Source: Nocardia niwae NBRC 108934 = DSM 45340 (GTDB taxonomy: Bacteria > Actinomycetota > Actinomycetes > Mycobacteriales > Mycobacteriaceae). Taken from it: a stretch of 64,000 nucleotides of DNA. Location: NCBI RefSeq assembly GCF_001613465.1, contig NZ_BDCK01000037.1, positions 89,040 to 153,039 of the forward strand, in the 5' to 3' direction. The number at the start of each line of letters is the position of its first letter. The stretch's first letter is position 1. A program made the position numbers and the translations under genes. Under the pieces are notes generated by a model that was given only the letters and a program-made list of their open reading frames with translations, did not search any database and was not told the DNA's origin. This document shows positions 44,001 through 50,420 of the stretch, piece after piece.

Positions 44001-45040
44001 CCGTGGCTGCCCGCGTACCAGATGCCGCCGACGCCGACGCGGGCACGCAGATCGGCCAGATCACGTCCGCTGACGACCGCGACCGGGCACTGCGCGGACA
44101 GCGCCCGCAGCGCGTCCGCCGCGCCTGCCACGGGCTGCGCGGCGACGGGATCGGCGACGATATCGGCCACTGTGCCGTCGAAATCCAGCAGCACCGCGAC
44201 GTTACGCGCACCGAGGCGATCCGCTATCCGAGACCATCCCTCGCCGACCTCCGGAACCTCCGACATCCGCCGGAAGCCGCCGCGCAACCGCACCCGGGCG
44301 AGGTCGTCGACGACGGCGTCGGCCCCGCACGCCAACAGACGCTTCGAATCGGCCTGCCGGTCGACCCCGATGACCAGAGCGAAACCGCCGCTGCGACCGG
44401 CCGCGACGCCCGCCTCGGCGTCTTCCACGACAACCGTCCGATCCGGCTCGGCTCCGAGCAGTCGCACGGCCTCGAACAACATCGCCGGATCGGGCTTGCC
44501 CGGCAGGCGCAACCGCTCGGCATCGTTGCCATCCACCCGCACTTCGAACAAGCCCGCGACACCGGCGGCCGTGAGCACCTGCGCGCAATGCCGGCTGGCG
44601 GAGAAGACGCCGGTGCCGATTCCCGCGTCGTTCAGGCGGCGAACCAGGTCGGCGGTGGACTCGAACACCCGGACACCGTCCCGCGCGACGCGCTCGAGGA
44701 AGAGGCGATCCTTGCGATTACCGAGTCCGCATACGGTTTCGGCCGTCTCCGGGTCGGTGGCGGCGCCCCACGACAAGGCGATGCCTCGCGCGGCGAGAAA
44801 GTCCGCCACGCCCTCATAGCGGGGTTTGCCGTCGACGAAGCGCAGGTAGTCGGTCTCGGTGAACGGTGACCGGTCTTGCCCGGCTCCGGCCGGGCGGCTG
44901 GTGAGGAAGTCGTCGAACAGTTCTGTCCACGCCGCGGCGTGCATCGACGCACTGTCGGTCACCACCCCGTCCATATCGAAGATCACCGCGTCGTGGCGGC
45001 GCGAATCGATCTGCGGCGTTTCCGGCACACCGTTACCCAC
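41021..45040 (-). CDS. otsB1: OtsB1-type three-domain protein: HAD phosphatase/mutase, trehalose-6-phosphate phosphatase, GH65 phosphorylase
   Basis: This protein has about 1,339 residues. Residues 10-240 are a HAD/beta-phosphoglucomutase domain (VIFDMDGVVTDS). Residues 255-490 are an OtsB domain (VLLDFDGTVADI, IYLGDDLTDEDAF). Residues 510-1,330 are a GH65 maltose/trehalose phosphorylase-like domain with the catalytic acid in GVIGPDEFHSGYPE. The order and size match M. tuberculosis OtsB1 (Rv2006, about 1,330 residues), a DosR-regulon member. Each domain could handle a trehalose breakdown step. The GTG at 45040 gives the family N-terminus; the frame upstream is antisense to the nitroreductase gene. 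A DosR-like box lies 34-53 bases upstream. Confidence 0.9.
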   Translation of the reverse strand: MGNGVPETPQIDSRRHDAVIFDMDGVVTDSASMHAAAWTELFDDFLTSRPAGAGQDRSPFTETDYLRFVDGKPRYEGVADFLAARGIALSWGAATDPETAETVCGLGNRKDRLFLERVARDGVRVFESTADLVRRLNDAGIGTGVFSASRHCAQVLTAAGVAGLFEVRVDGNDAERLRLPGKPDPAMLFEAVRLLGAEPDRTVVVEDAEAGVAAGRSGGFALVIGVDRQADSKRLLACGADAVVDDLARVRLRGGFRRMSEVPEVGEGWSRIADRLGARNVAVLLDFDGTVADIVADPVAAQPVAGAADALRALSAQCPVAVVSGRDLADLRARVGVGGIWYAGSHGFDLMAPDGTRHVHGAAPGAERALAAAAGELRLRLRDIPGVLVEHKRFAVAVHYRNVTAADVGVVVAAVHEAGHTAGLRVTHGRRVAELRPDVDWDKGAAVRWILDHLSAPVLPIYLGDDLTDEDAFDAVRSDGLAIVVRHDETGDRHTAAGFAIDGPERVRDFLDRLARRLRAETVAAAPESWTLSFDGYDPSREKLREALCTVGNGYFATRGAAPECAAGAVHYPGTYVAGVYNRLRDLIAGRVIDNESLVNVPNWLPLTFRPEGGDWFDPDSAQLLDYRQEFDLRRAELVRRLRFRDRSGRITAVTQRRFAAMHRPHLAALATTITAENWSGALTIRSAIDGSVRNQLVQRYRDLSDAHVVTERAVHLSEKSALLAVRTSTSRIPVAVATRSHLRRGREPVDVTCEAFHEDGRIGHDLTLVLASGGSVTVEKIVSVFTGRDVAAGASDEEAARWLDDVEDYADLFEGHALAWEHLWARLRIDLEGSEQAARIVRLHLLHLVQTLSPNTTDLDVGVPARGLHGEAYRGHVFWDDLFVFPVLNPRFPTSTRSLLRYRHRRLPEARRAAAEAGLAGAMFPWQSGSNGREESQRLHLNPLSGRWNPDPSRRAHHIGIAIAYNVWQYYQATGDLEFLVEGGAELLVEIARFWSSLADYDAARGRYTIRGVIGPDEFHSGYPEAPEAGIDNNAYTNVMAAWVILRATDALALLAPRERSELLESLSVRPSEQKLWQQVARRMYVPFHDGVISQFEGYEQLAELDWDHYRARYGDIQRLDRILEAEGDDVNRYRAAKQADVLMLFYLLSADELRELLGDLGYELPGEMIPRTIDYYLARTSHGSTLSALVHSWVLARAHRDRAVEFFDLVLGSDVADIQGGTTAEGIHLAAMAGSVDLLQRCFTGMELRHDRLVFCPYWPASLGALSFPMIYRGHRLTVRVSGDGVEVRSDPGALPPIEVTCRDQTTWLAAGETVRLPVDSAAGPVARQRAVGEATE

Positions 45041-45073
45041 GAGTCCAGCCTGACCGAGCCGTCGGCGTCTCGT

Positions 45074-45093
45074 CCAGGGACGAAAGTCCGCAA
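45074..45093. promoter_or_regulatory. DosR-box-like site between otsB1 and nitroreductase 1
   Basis: CCAGGGACGAAAGTCCGCAA matches the DosR consensus TTSGGGACTWWAGTCCCSAA at 15 of 20 positions, including GGGAC, AAA and GTCC. It lies 34 bases from the otsB1 start and 87 bases from the nitroreductase start and could serve both. Confidence 0.65.
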
Positions 45094-45126
45094 CAGCCGC
45101 CGGACATGGGGCCAGCAGCGGCGAAA

Positions 45127-45146
45127 TCGGGGACCAACGACTCCTT
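45127..45146 (+). promoter_or_regulatory. Second, weaker DosR-box-like site before nitroreductase 1
   Basis: The site centred on GGGACCAACGACTCC keeps the GGGAC half and a degraded right half. Its GGGAC starts 53 bases after that of the stronger box and 50 bases before the nitroreductase ATG. Paired sites are common at DosR promoters. Confidence 0.4.
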
Positions 45147-45179
45147 TCTCCCCGGCGCCGGACACCTAGCGTCGGCCGT

Positions 45180-46175
45180 ATGAACGAGCTACCCACCGGA
45201 GAGACCATCGAGAAGGCCGTCCTCCTCGCCGGCCGGGCGCCGTCGCTGCACAACAGCCAGCCCTGGCACTGGACGTTCGACGGCCACGCGCTACGGCTGT
45301 TCGCCGTGCCCGAACGCAGGCTGCCGGCGACCGACACCGCCGGGCGGCAGATGCTGATCAGCTGCGGCATCGCACTGGGCCATCTCCGCGCGGCCATGGC
45401 CGCCGACGGTTGGCGGATCCTCGTCGCCCGATTCCCGGACCCGAACCGTCGCACGCACCTGGCCACCATCACGTTCCAACCGGCCGGGTTCGTGTCCGAG
45501 GGAGACCGCGCCCGGGCCGACGCGATCCTGCGCAGGCACACCGACCGGTTGCCGTTCGCGGCGCCCACCGAATGGTCCGATTTCGAAACCGTTTTGCGCA
45601 GCACCTTCGATCCCGCCGACGCCACCCTGACCGCGTTGGGCGACGACAGCCGCCCGACGTTGGCCCGGGCATCGGAGATGAGCGCGTCGCTGCGCCGCTA
45701 CGACCCCGGCTATCACGCCGAACTGCAGTGGTGGACAGGGCACATCGTCGCCGACGCGGGGGTCCCCAAGGAAGCTCTGATCTCCGAGCAGGAACGGCAG
45801 CGGGTGACCGTGGGCCGCAAGTTCCCCACCGTCGCCGGAGACCGGCGCGAGGACGTCACCGACGACCATTCGGTGATCCTCGTGCTCTCCACCCGCGACG
45901 ACACCGCCGACGACCTGGTGCGCTGCGGCGAGGTGCTCTCCACGGTGCTGCTGGAATGCACCCTCGCCGGATACGCGACCTGCCCGCTCACCCACCTGAC
46001 CGAAGTCCCGCAGAGCCGCGCCGCCGTCCGCACGCTGCTCGAAGGCTCCGGGGTGCCACAGGTATTGGTCCGTGTCGGCTCGACACCCGAATCCGCCGAA
46101 CACCGTCCCCAGACACCGCGCCGCCCGCTCGCCGAGATCCTCGACATGCCCGGGTCCGCCGAGCAGGTGGACTGA
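45180..46175 (+). CDS. Acg-type nitroreductase-fold protein 1
   Basis: The 331-residue protein has the Acg signatures AVLLAGRAPSLHNSQPWHWT, ADTAGRQMLISCG-like ATDTAGRQMLISCGIALGH, a central helical lid (YDPGYHAELQWWTGHI) and a C-terminal GEVLSTVLLECTLAGYATCP then LTHLTE. Acg (Rv2032) of M. tuberculosis has the same length and is a DosR-induced FMN-binding protein thought to sequester FMN rather than reduce nitro groups. One or two DosR-like boxes precede it. A paralogue lies 495 bases downstream. Confidence 0.88.
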   Translation: MNELPTGETIEKAVLLAGRAPSLHNSQPWHWTFDGHALRLFAVPERRLPATDTAGRQMLISCGIALGHLRAAMAADGWRILVARFPDPNRRTHLATITFQPAGFVSEGDRARADAILRRHTDRLPFAAPTEWSDFETVLRSTFDPADATLTALGDDSRPTLARASEMSASLRRYDPGYHAELQWWTGHIVADAGVPKEALISEQERQRVTVGRKFPTVAGDRREDVTDDHSVILVLSTRDDTADDLVRCGEVLSTVLLECTLAGYATCPLTHLTEVPQSRAAVRTLLEGSGVPQVLVRVGSTPESAEHRPQTPRRPLAEILDMPGSAEQVD

Positions 46176-46187
46176 GGCCACACCGGC

Positions 46188-46207
46188 TTCGGGACGTTCG
46201 ACCTACG
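46188..46207 (+). promoter_or_regulatory. DosR half-box before the small membrane gene
   Basis: TTCGGGACGTTCGACCTACG keeps the left half (TTCGGGAC), the central TT and part of the right half. It lies 57 bases before the ATG at 46264. It is weaker than the sites at 45074 and 49551. Confidence 0.4.
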
Positions 46208-46263
46208 CTTTCCGGGCAGCAGGACTCTCCCGTCGGCCCCATCGCTCGAACAAGCTGTGTTCT

Positions 46264-46530
46264 ATGTCACCGCGTCTCATTTTCCGACGCCCGCTCGATA
46301 CAGCACCGGACCCGGAGGCCGTGCCCCTGGCGGTCCCCGCGGTGGTGATCGCTTCGATCATGCTGCTCGGGATGCTCGTAGCGGCGGTCGTGCTGCTTCC
46401 CGCTTGGGCCCGCGACTACGGCGCGATCCTGGTCTACGTCGCCGTCGTGGTCTACGCCGGCCTCGCGTTCCGGCTGCTCTGGTGGGGGGTGGCGATCCTG
46501 CGCGCCCGCGTGTCGGAGACCGAGGAGTAG
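46264..46530 (+). CDS. Small two-helix membrane protein
   Basis: The 88-residue protein has two membrane helices (VAVPAVVIASIMLLGMLVAA and GAILVYVAVVVYAGLAFRLL), a short basic start and an acidic end (RARVSETEE). It lies between the two Acg-type nitroreductase genes on the same strand. The ATG at 46264 is the only start that preserves membrane character; there is no strong ribosome site. The function is unknown. Its position inside the dormancy island suggests a role in that response, but no sequence feature shows it. Confidence 0.65.
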   Translation: MSPRLIFRRPLDTAPDPEAVPLAVPAVVIASIMLLGMLVAAVVLLPAWARDYGAILVYVAVVVYAGLAFRLLWWGVAILRARVSETEE

Positions 46531-46596
46531 GACGCCGTGAACAACGCCGCCACGGCGCCCATAGCGGCCCGGCTCACCGAGCTGTCGACGGGCGCG

Positions 46597-46616
46597 AGAG
46601 GGACCAAGGGCCTCGC
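46597..46616 (+). promoter_or_regulatory. DosR-box-like site before nitroreductase 2
   Basis: The core GGGACCAAGGGCCTC matches the GGGAC-(T/C)-WW-n-GGCCC form seen at many DosR promoters. It ends 55 bases before the ATG at 46671. Confidence 0.5.
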
Positions 46617-46670
46617 GTCCCGGGCGGAACGCCCGTATCCCCTCGGCGTGGACCGGCGAAGGCTGAAGCC

Positions 46671-47678
46671 ATGACCGCGAACGATGAAGCACCCGCCCGC
46701 TCGGTACCCGAGCACCGGGACCTCCTGGCCGCGCTGCGCCTCGCCTCCCGCGCTCCTTCGGTCCACAACACCCAGCCGTGGCGCTGGGTGTTCGACGGCA
46801 CGCGCCTGCACCTCTACACCGACGCCGACCGCCTACTGCCCTCCACCGACCCGCACGGCCGCCAGCTGGTGATCAGCTGCGGAGCCGTGCTGCATCACGC
46901 GCGCACCGCCTTGGCGGACCAGGGCTGGCATACCGACACCACGCGCGTACCCGACCGACAGCGTCCCGACCATCTCGCGGTGATCGAATTCCGGCACTGG
47001 CCCGACCCGCCCGAGGCCATCCACACCCGGGCGCTCGCCATCGACCGGCGCCGCACCGACCGGCTGCCGATGACCGAACCGGAAGGCTTCGCCGACCTCC
47101 TCCCCCGCCTGCGGATGCTGACCTCCCCGCACGAGGTGGAACTCAGCGTGCTGGACGCCAGCGCCCGTCCCCGGCTGGCCGCCGCCTCGCAGCAAGTCGG
47201 CGCACTACGCCGTCACGACCTGCTGTATCAGACCGAATTGGAATGGTGGGCAGGACATGCGGAGAGCCCCGAAGGCGTGCCTGCCTCCGCGCTCGTGTCG
47301 GACGCGGAACTCGCCCGAGTCGGCGTCGCACGCGAGTTCCCCCCGGCTCCGCATACGACGCGACGCGCCCGGCTCGACGATCACGCGCAACTGGTGGTGC
47401 TCGCCACCGAAGCGGATTCGGTGACGCGATGGCTGCGCACCGGCGAAGCATTGTCGGCCGTGCTGCTGGAATGCACCGCCGCCGGGCTCGCCACCTGCGC
47501 GCTGACCCACATCACCGAACTACCCACCACCCGCGGGCTGCTCAACAGCCTCGTCCCCCGCCCGGCGACCTCTCAGGTGCTCCTGCGGGTCGGCACCGCA
47601 CCCGACGACACGGACACGATCCCGCCAACGCCGCGGCGACCGGTGACGGAGATCCTCACGGTTACGGGACCCCACTGA
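46671..47678 (+). CDS. Acg-type nitroreductase-fold protein 2
   Basis: The 335-residue paralogue of the protein at 45180 shares RLASRAPSVHNTQPWRWVFD, STDPHGRQLVISCGAVLHHA, YQTELEWWAGHAESPEGVPA and GEALSAVLLECTAAGLATCA then LTHITELP. Conserved His-Asn and Gln-Pro-Trp near the N-terminus fit the flavin phosphate region. The two copies are not close to identical, so the duplication is old. The ATG at 46671 lies just after a GAAGGCTGAAGCC segment. A DosR-like box lies upstream. Confidence 0.88.
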   Translation: MTANDEAPARSVPEHRDLLAALRLASRAPSVHNTQPWRWVFDGTRLHLYTDADRLLPSTDPHGRQLVISCGAVLHHARTALADQGWHTDTTRVPDRQRPDHLAVIEFRHWPDPPEAIHTRALAIDRRRTDRLPMTEPEGFADLLPRLRMLTSPHEVELSVLDASARPRLAAASQQVGALRRHDLLYQTELEWWAGHAESPEGVPASALVSDAELARVGVAREFPPAPHTTRRARLDDHAQLVVLATEADSVTRWLRTGEALSAVLLECTAAGLATCALTHITELPTTRGLLNSLVPRPATSQVLLRVGTAPDDTDTIPPTPRRPVTEILTVTGPH

Positions 47679-47751
47679 ACCCGCGGGCCCACACCTCCCG
47701 CGTTCCCGGCGAAGGCCCGCGCCCGTGACACGACGAATCGAGGATGATGCG

Positions 47752-48636
47752 ATGGAATACCAGGTCGCCCTAGTGGAGTCGGCACCGGAAACGGTGTTGC
47801 GGATGCCACGCGAACTCCGTCCCGACCCGAGCCTGCTCGGCGAGGACATCGCCGAGGGAATGCGCGAAGTGTCCCGATTGGTCCGGCATGCCGGGTTGAC
47901 CGCGAGCGGCGCGCCGACGATCACATTCCGCCACGACGCGCCCGAGGGTGAGTCCGTGGCGGTGGAATTCGGCGTTCCCGTGGAGCCCGCGCCCAATCTG
48001 GGGCCGGGTTCCGGCGCGCAAGTGGTGGTCCTGCCGGGGACGCTTGTCGCCCGCACCTGCCATCGCGGCAGCTACCGCGACCTCGGCGCGGCCTATCAGG
48101 CGCTGCAGGAGTGGCTGCGCGACGGCGGATACCGGCCGATCGGCCCGCCCACCGAGGCCTATCTGATCGGGCCGGACGAAGTCACCGACCCGCGGCGGCT
48201 GCTCACCGAGATCCGGTTGCCGGTCGCCCCGGCCGCGACCGTCGCGACCCGTCTCGACGCCCGGTTCGAAGACGCGATGCGGCGAACCCGAGAAGCACTG
48301 CAAGAGGCGGGCCTCACGGTGATCGCCGAAGTCGACCTCCGGTCCACCCTGCTCGAGAAGATCGGCGAGCAGATCGAGAGCTACGCGGTCCTGGTCGTCT
48401 GCGACCCCGAGCTGACCTACCGCGCGCTGCTGACCGATCGGCACGCCGGGGCGACGTTCTCGTGCGTTGTCGTGGTGCGCTCGGCCGACACCGGCACGCT
48501 GGTCGAGGCCGCCGATCCCGAACTGCTGGTCTGTGTCACCGCACAACCGGGATTGCGTTCCCTTGCGGGTGACATGCGGCGGCGGCTCGCCGCCGCATTG
48601 AGCGGTCTTCGCGATTCGGCGCCCGCGCCGACGTGA
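47752..48636 (+). CDS. GyrI-like effector-binding domain fused to DUF302 domain
   Basis: The protein has about 294 residues. The first half is a GyrI/AraC effector-binding-like domain (MEYQVALVESAPETVLRMPR, VVVLPGTLVARTCHRGSYRD, LGAAYQALQEWLRDGGYRPI then GPPTEAYL). The second is a DUF302 domain (FEDAMRRTREALQEAGLTVI, AEVDLRSTLLEKIGEQIESY, AVLVVCDPELTYRALL). GyrI-like folds bind small amphipathic ligands; DUF302 proteins are small stress-linked beta-alpha units. I start at the ATG at 47752 after ATCGAGGATG; a GTG at 47725 is in frame. The lack of a DNA-binding domain rules out a classical regulator. Confidence 0.72.
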   Translation: MEYQVALVESAPETVLRMPRELRPDPSLLGEDIAEGMREVSRLVRHAGLTASGAPTITFRHDAPEGESVAVEFGVPVEPAPNLGPGSGAQVVVLPGTLVARTCHRGSYRDLGAAYQALQEWLRDGGYRPIGPPTEAYLIGPDEVTDPRRLLTEIRLPVAPAATVATRLDARFEDAMRRTREALQEAGLTVIAEVDLRSTLLEKIGEQIESYAVLVVCDPELTYRALLTDRHAGATFSCVVVVRSADTGTLVEAADPELLVCVTAQPGLRSLAGDMRRRLAAALSGLRDSAPAPT

Positions 48637-48772
48637 TCAGCCGCGGTGTGACCATGGTCCCGGCGGTGCGGGTACGACGCCTCTCACCGGTCCGGGACCG
48701 GGCGAGAAGTCTCGTCGATAGGGAACGGGAAAAGCCCGATCAACCACGATTCACCCGGGAAAGGCACACGTC

Positions 48773-49429
48773 ATGAGCTACCACCGCGACCCTCTCGCAC
48801 CCGCGGTGCACACCGCGCACGAGTGGCTGCGCACTCTGACCGACGGACTCGCCACCGAAGACCGGGCATTCGCGCACCGGGCGCTGCGGGCGTGGCTACA
48901 CACCGTGCGTGACCGCATCGGTGTCAACGCGGCCGCGCACCTGAGCGCCCAACTGCCCGAACTGCTGCGGGGAATCTTCTACGAGGGCTGGGTACCCGCG
49001 CACGTCCCCGTCGCGCACGACGTGCCCTCGTTCCTCGATCAGTTCGCGCGGGAAGCAGGCGTCTCCCACGACGAGGCCTATGCGCTCGCGGGCGCGGTGA
49101 CCGACGCGCTGGCCGATCTGTTCTCGCCCGGGCAACTCGATCACGTGTTCGCGTTGCTGCCGGAGGACCTGCGCACGGTACTGCGCGGCACCGCACTCGC
49201 GGGGACCTTGCAGGACGCGGCGCCCGTCACACAACCGGAATCCTCTCGTCTCGACGAAGTCGACGCCCGGCTCCAGGCATTGACCGACGCGGTGGCGGTG
49301 CTCGCCCACAGCCTCGAAGGACTTTCCGGTGGGGCGCCATCCGACTCTGCGCAGGTATCGGCCGCCCAGCAAGTCAACCGGATCCTCATCGGCGAAGGAC
49401 TCACCCGCTCCGACGCACCGACGCCTTGA
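48773..49429 (+). CDS. DUF2267 domain protein
   Basis: The 218-residue protein has a DUF2267 domain (residues 10-135): HTAHEWLRTLTDGLATEDRA, FAHRALRAWLHTVRDRIGVN, LPELLRGIFYEGWVPAHVPV and HDEAYALAGAVTDALADLFS then LLPEDLRTVL. The C-terminal 70 residues are a helical tail. DUF2267 proteins are common beside stress and dormancy genes; their function is not known. A GGGAAAGG segment precedes the ATG. A weak GGGACC motif at 48694 is too degenerate for me to call a DosR box. Confidence 0.8.
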   Translation: MSYHRDPLAPAVHTAHEWLRTLTDGLATEDRAFAHRALRAWLHTVRDRIGVNAAAHLSAQLPELLRGIFYEGWVPAHVPVAHDVPSFLDQFAREAGVSHDEAYALAGAVTDALADLFSPGQLDHVFALLPEDLRTVLRGTALAGTLQDAAPVTQPESSRLDEVDARLQALTDAVAVLAHSLEGLSGGAPSDSAQVSAAQQVNRILIGEGLTRSDAPTP

Positions 49430-49550
49430 CTCGATCACTACCGGGCCTCCGGCATCCCGCCGCGCCGAATTGATTTCTCCGCGCGGCGCGCTGGTCCCGC
49501 CGCTGAGGTGACCACGCCCGCGCGAACCCGAGGTTCCGCGGCCACGCCGG

Positions 49551-49570
49551 GAAAGGACTTTGGTCCGTAC
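49551..49570 (+). promoter_or_regulatory. DosR-box-like site at the dosR promoter
   Basis: AAAGGACTTTGGTCCGT has a perfect GGACTTTGGTCC core except for the centre and matches 11 of the 14 central DosR-box positions. It lies about 60 bases before the dosR start and suggests autoregulation. Confidence 0.65.
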
Positions 49571-49629
49571 CGGGCCACCCGCCCGGTGCGTAGTGTCGAC
49601 TCCACACCTGCTCCCGGATTGGACACTCG

Positions 49630-50286
49630 ATGATCACGGTGTTTCTGGTCGACGATCACGAGATCGTCCGCCGCGGCCTCGCCGACCTGCTCTCCGGCGA
49701 CCCGGAGTTGTCCGTGGTCGGCGAAGCCGGGAATGTCGCCCAAGCCATCGCCCGCATCCCCGCGCTGCGACCCGACGTCGCCGTTCTCGACGTGCGCCTG
49801 CCCGACGGCAACGGCATCGAACTGTGCCGCGAACTGCTGTCGCGGCTCGACGATCTGCGCTGTCTTATCCTCACCTCCTTCACCGACGAACAGGCCATGC
49901 TGGACGCGATCCTCGCCGGAGCCAGTGGCTATGTCGTCAAGGACATCAAGGGCATGGAGCTGGCCGAAGCCATCAAAGAAGTCGGCGCGGGGCGCTCACT
50001 GCTGGACAACCGCGCAGCCGCCGCATTGATGCAGCGACTACGGGCCAACACCCACCACGACGGTCCGCTGGCGGCGCTCACCGACCAGGAACGCAAACTT
50101 CTCGACCTGCTCGGCGAAGGACTGACCAACCGCCAGATCGCTCAGCGCATGTTCCTCGCCGAGAAAACGGTGAAGAACTACGTATCCCGCCTGCTGGCCA
50201 AGCTCGGTCTGGAACGGCGCACCCAGGCCGCGGTCTACGCCTCCAAACTCCGGTCCCGGTCGCCCGGCTCCACCCTCGACTTCTGA
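49630..50286 (+). CDS. dosR: DosR/DevR dormancy response regulator
   Basis: The 218-residue NarL/FixJ-type regulator has a receiver domain with phosphoacceptor Asp54 (VAVLDVRLPDGNG), Thr82 and Lys104, and a LuxR HTH (LLGEGLTNRQIAQRMFLAEK then TVKNYVSRLLAKLGLERRTQ). The residue numbers and the recognition region match M. tuberculosis DosR, which switches on hypoxia, NO and CO survival genes. It is followed after 134 bases by its sensor kinase gene. The DosR-like boxes in front of several neighbours, and of dosR itself, fit the assignment. Confidence 0.93.
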   Translation: MITVFLVDDHEIVRRGLADLLSGDPELSVVGEAGNVAQAIARIPALRPDVAVLDVRLPDGNGIELCRELLSRLDDLRCLILTSFTDEQAMLDAILAGASGYVVKDIKGMELAEAIKEVGAGRSLLDNRAAAALMQRLRANTHHDGPLAALTDQERKLLDLLGEGLTNRQIAQRMFLAEKTVKNYVSRLLAKLGLERRTQAAVYASKLRSRSPGSTLDF

Positions 50287-50420
50287 GCGTCGACGTCAGG
50301 CGCTCACCCGGCCTGGTTCGGCGGCGAGCCGGGTTCCGGCCGCTTCGACGGCGAGCAACGCGCGGCGTTCCGCTCCTCGTCGGCGTTCATTTCCGGAACC
50401 AGGTGAAATATTGTGGAGCT

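Noticed and set aside
46537..46673. Small GTG-started frame of 45 codons between the membrane gene and nitroreductase 2
   Set aside because: It has a weak ribosome site but random composition, and it contains the DosR-like box; it is more likely the promoter region.
48690..48710. GGGACCGGGCGAG before the DUF2267 gene as a DosR box
   Set aside because: Only the left half matches; the right half is lost, so I did not annotate it.
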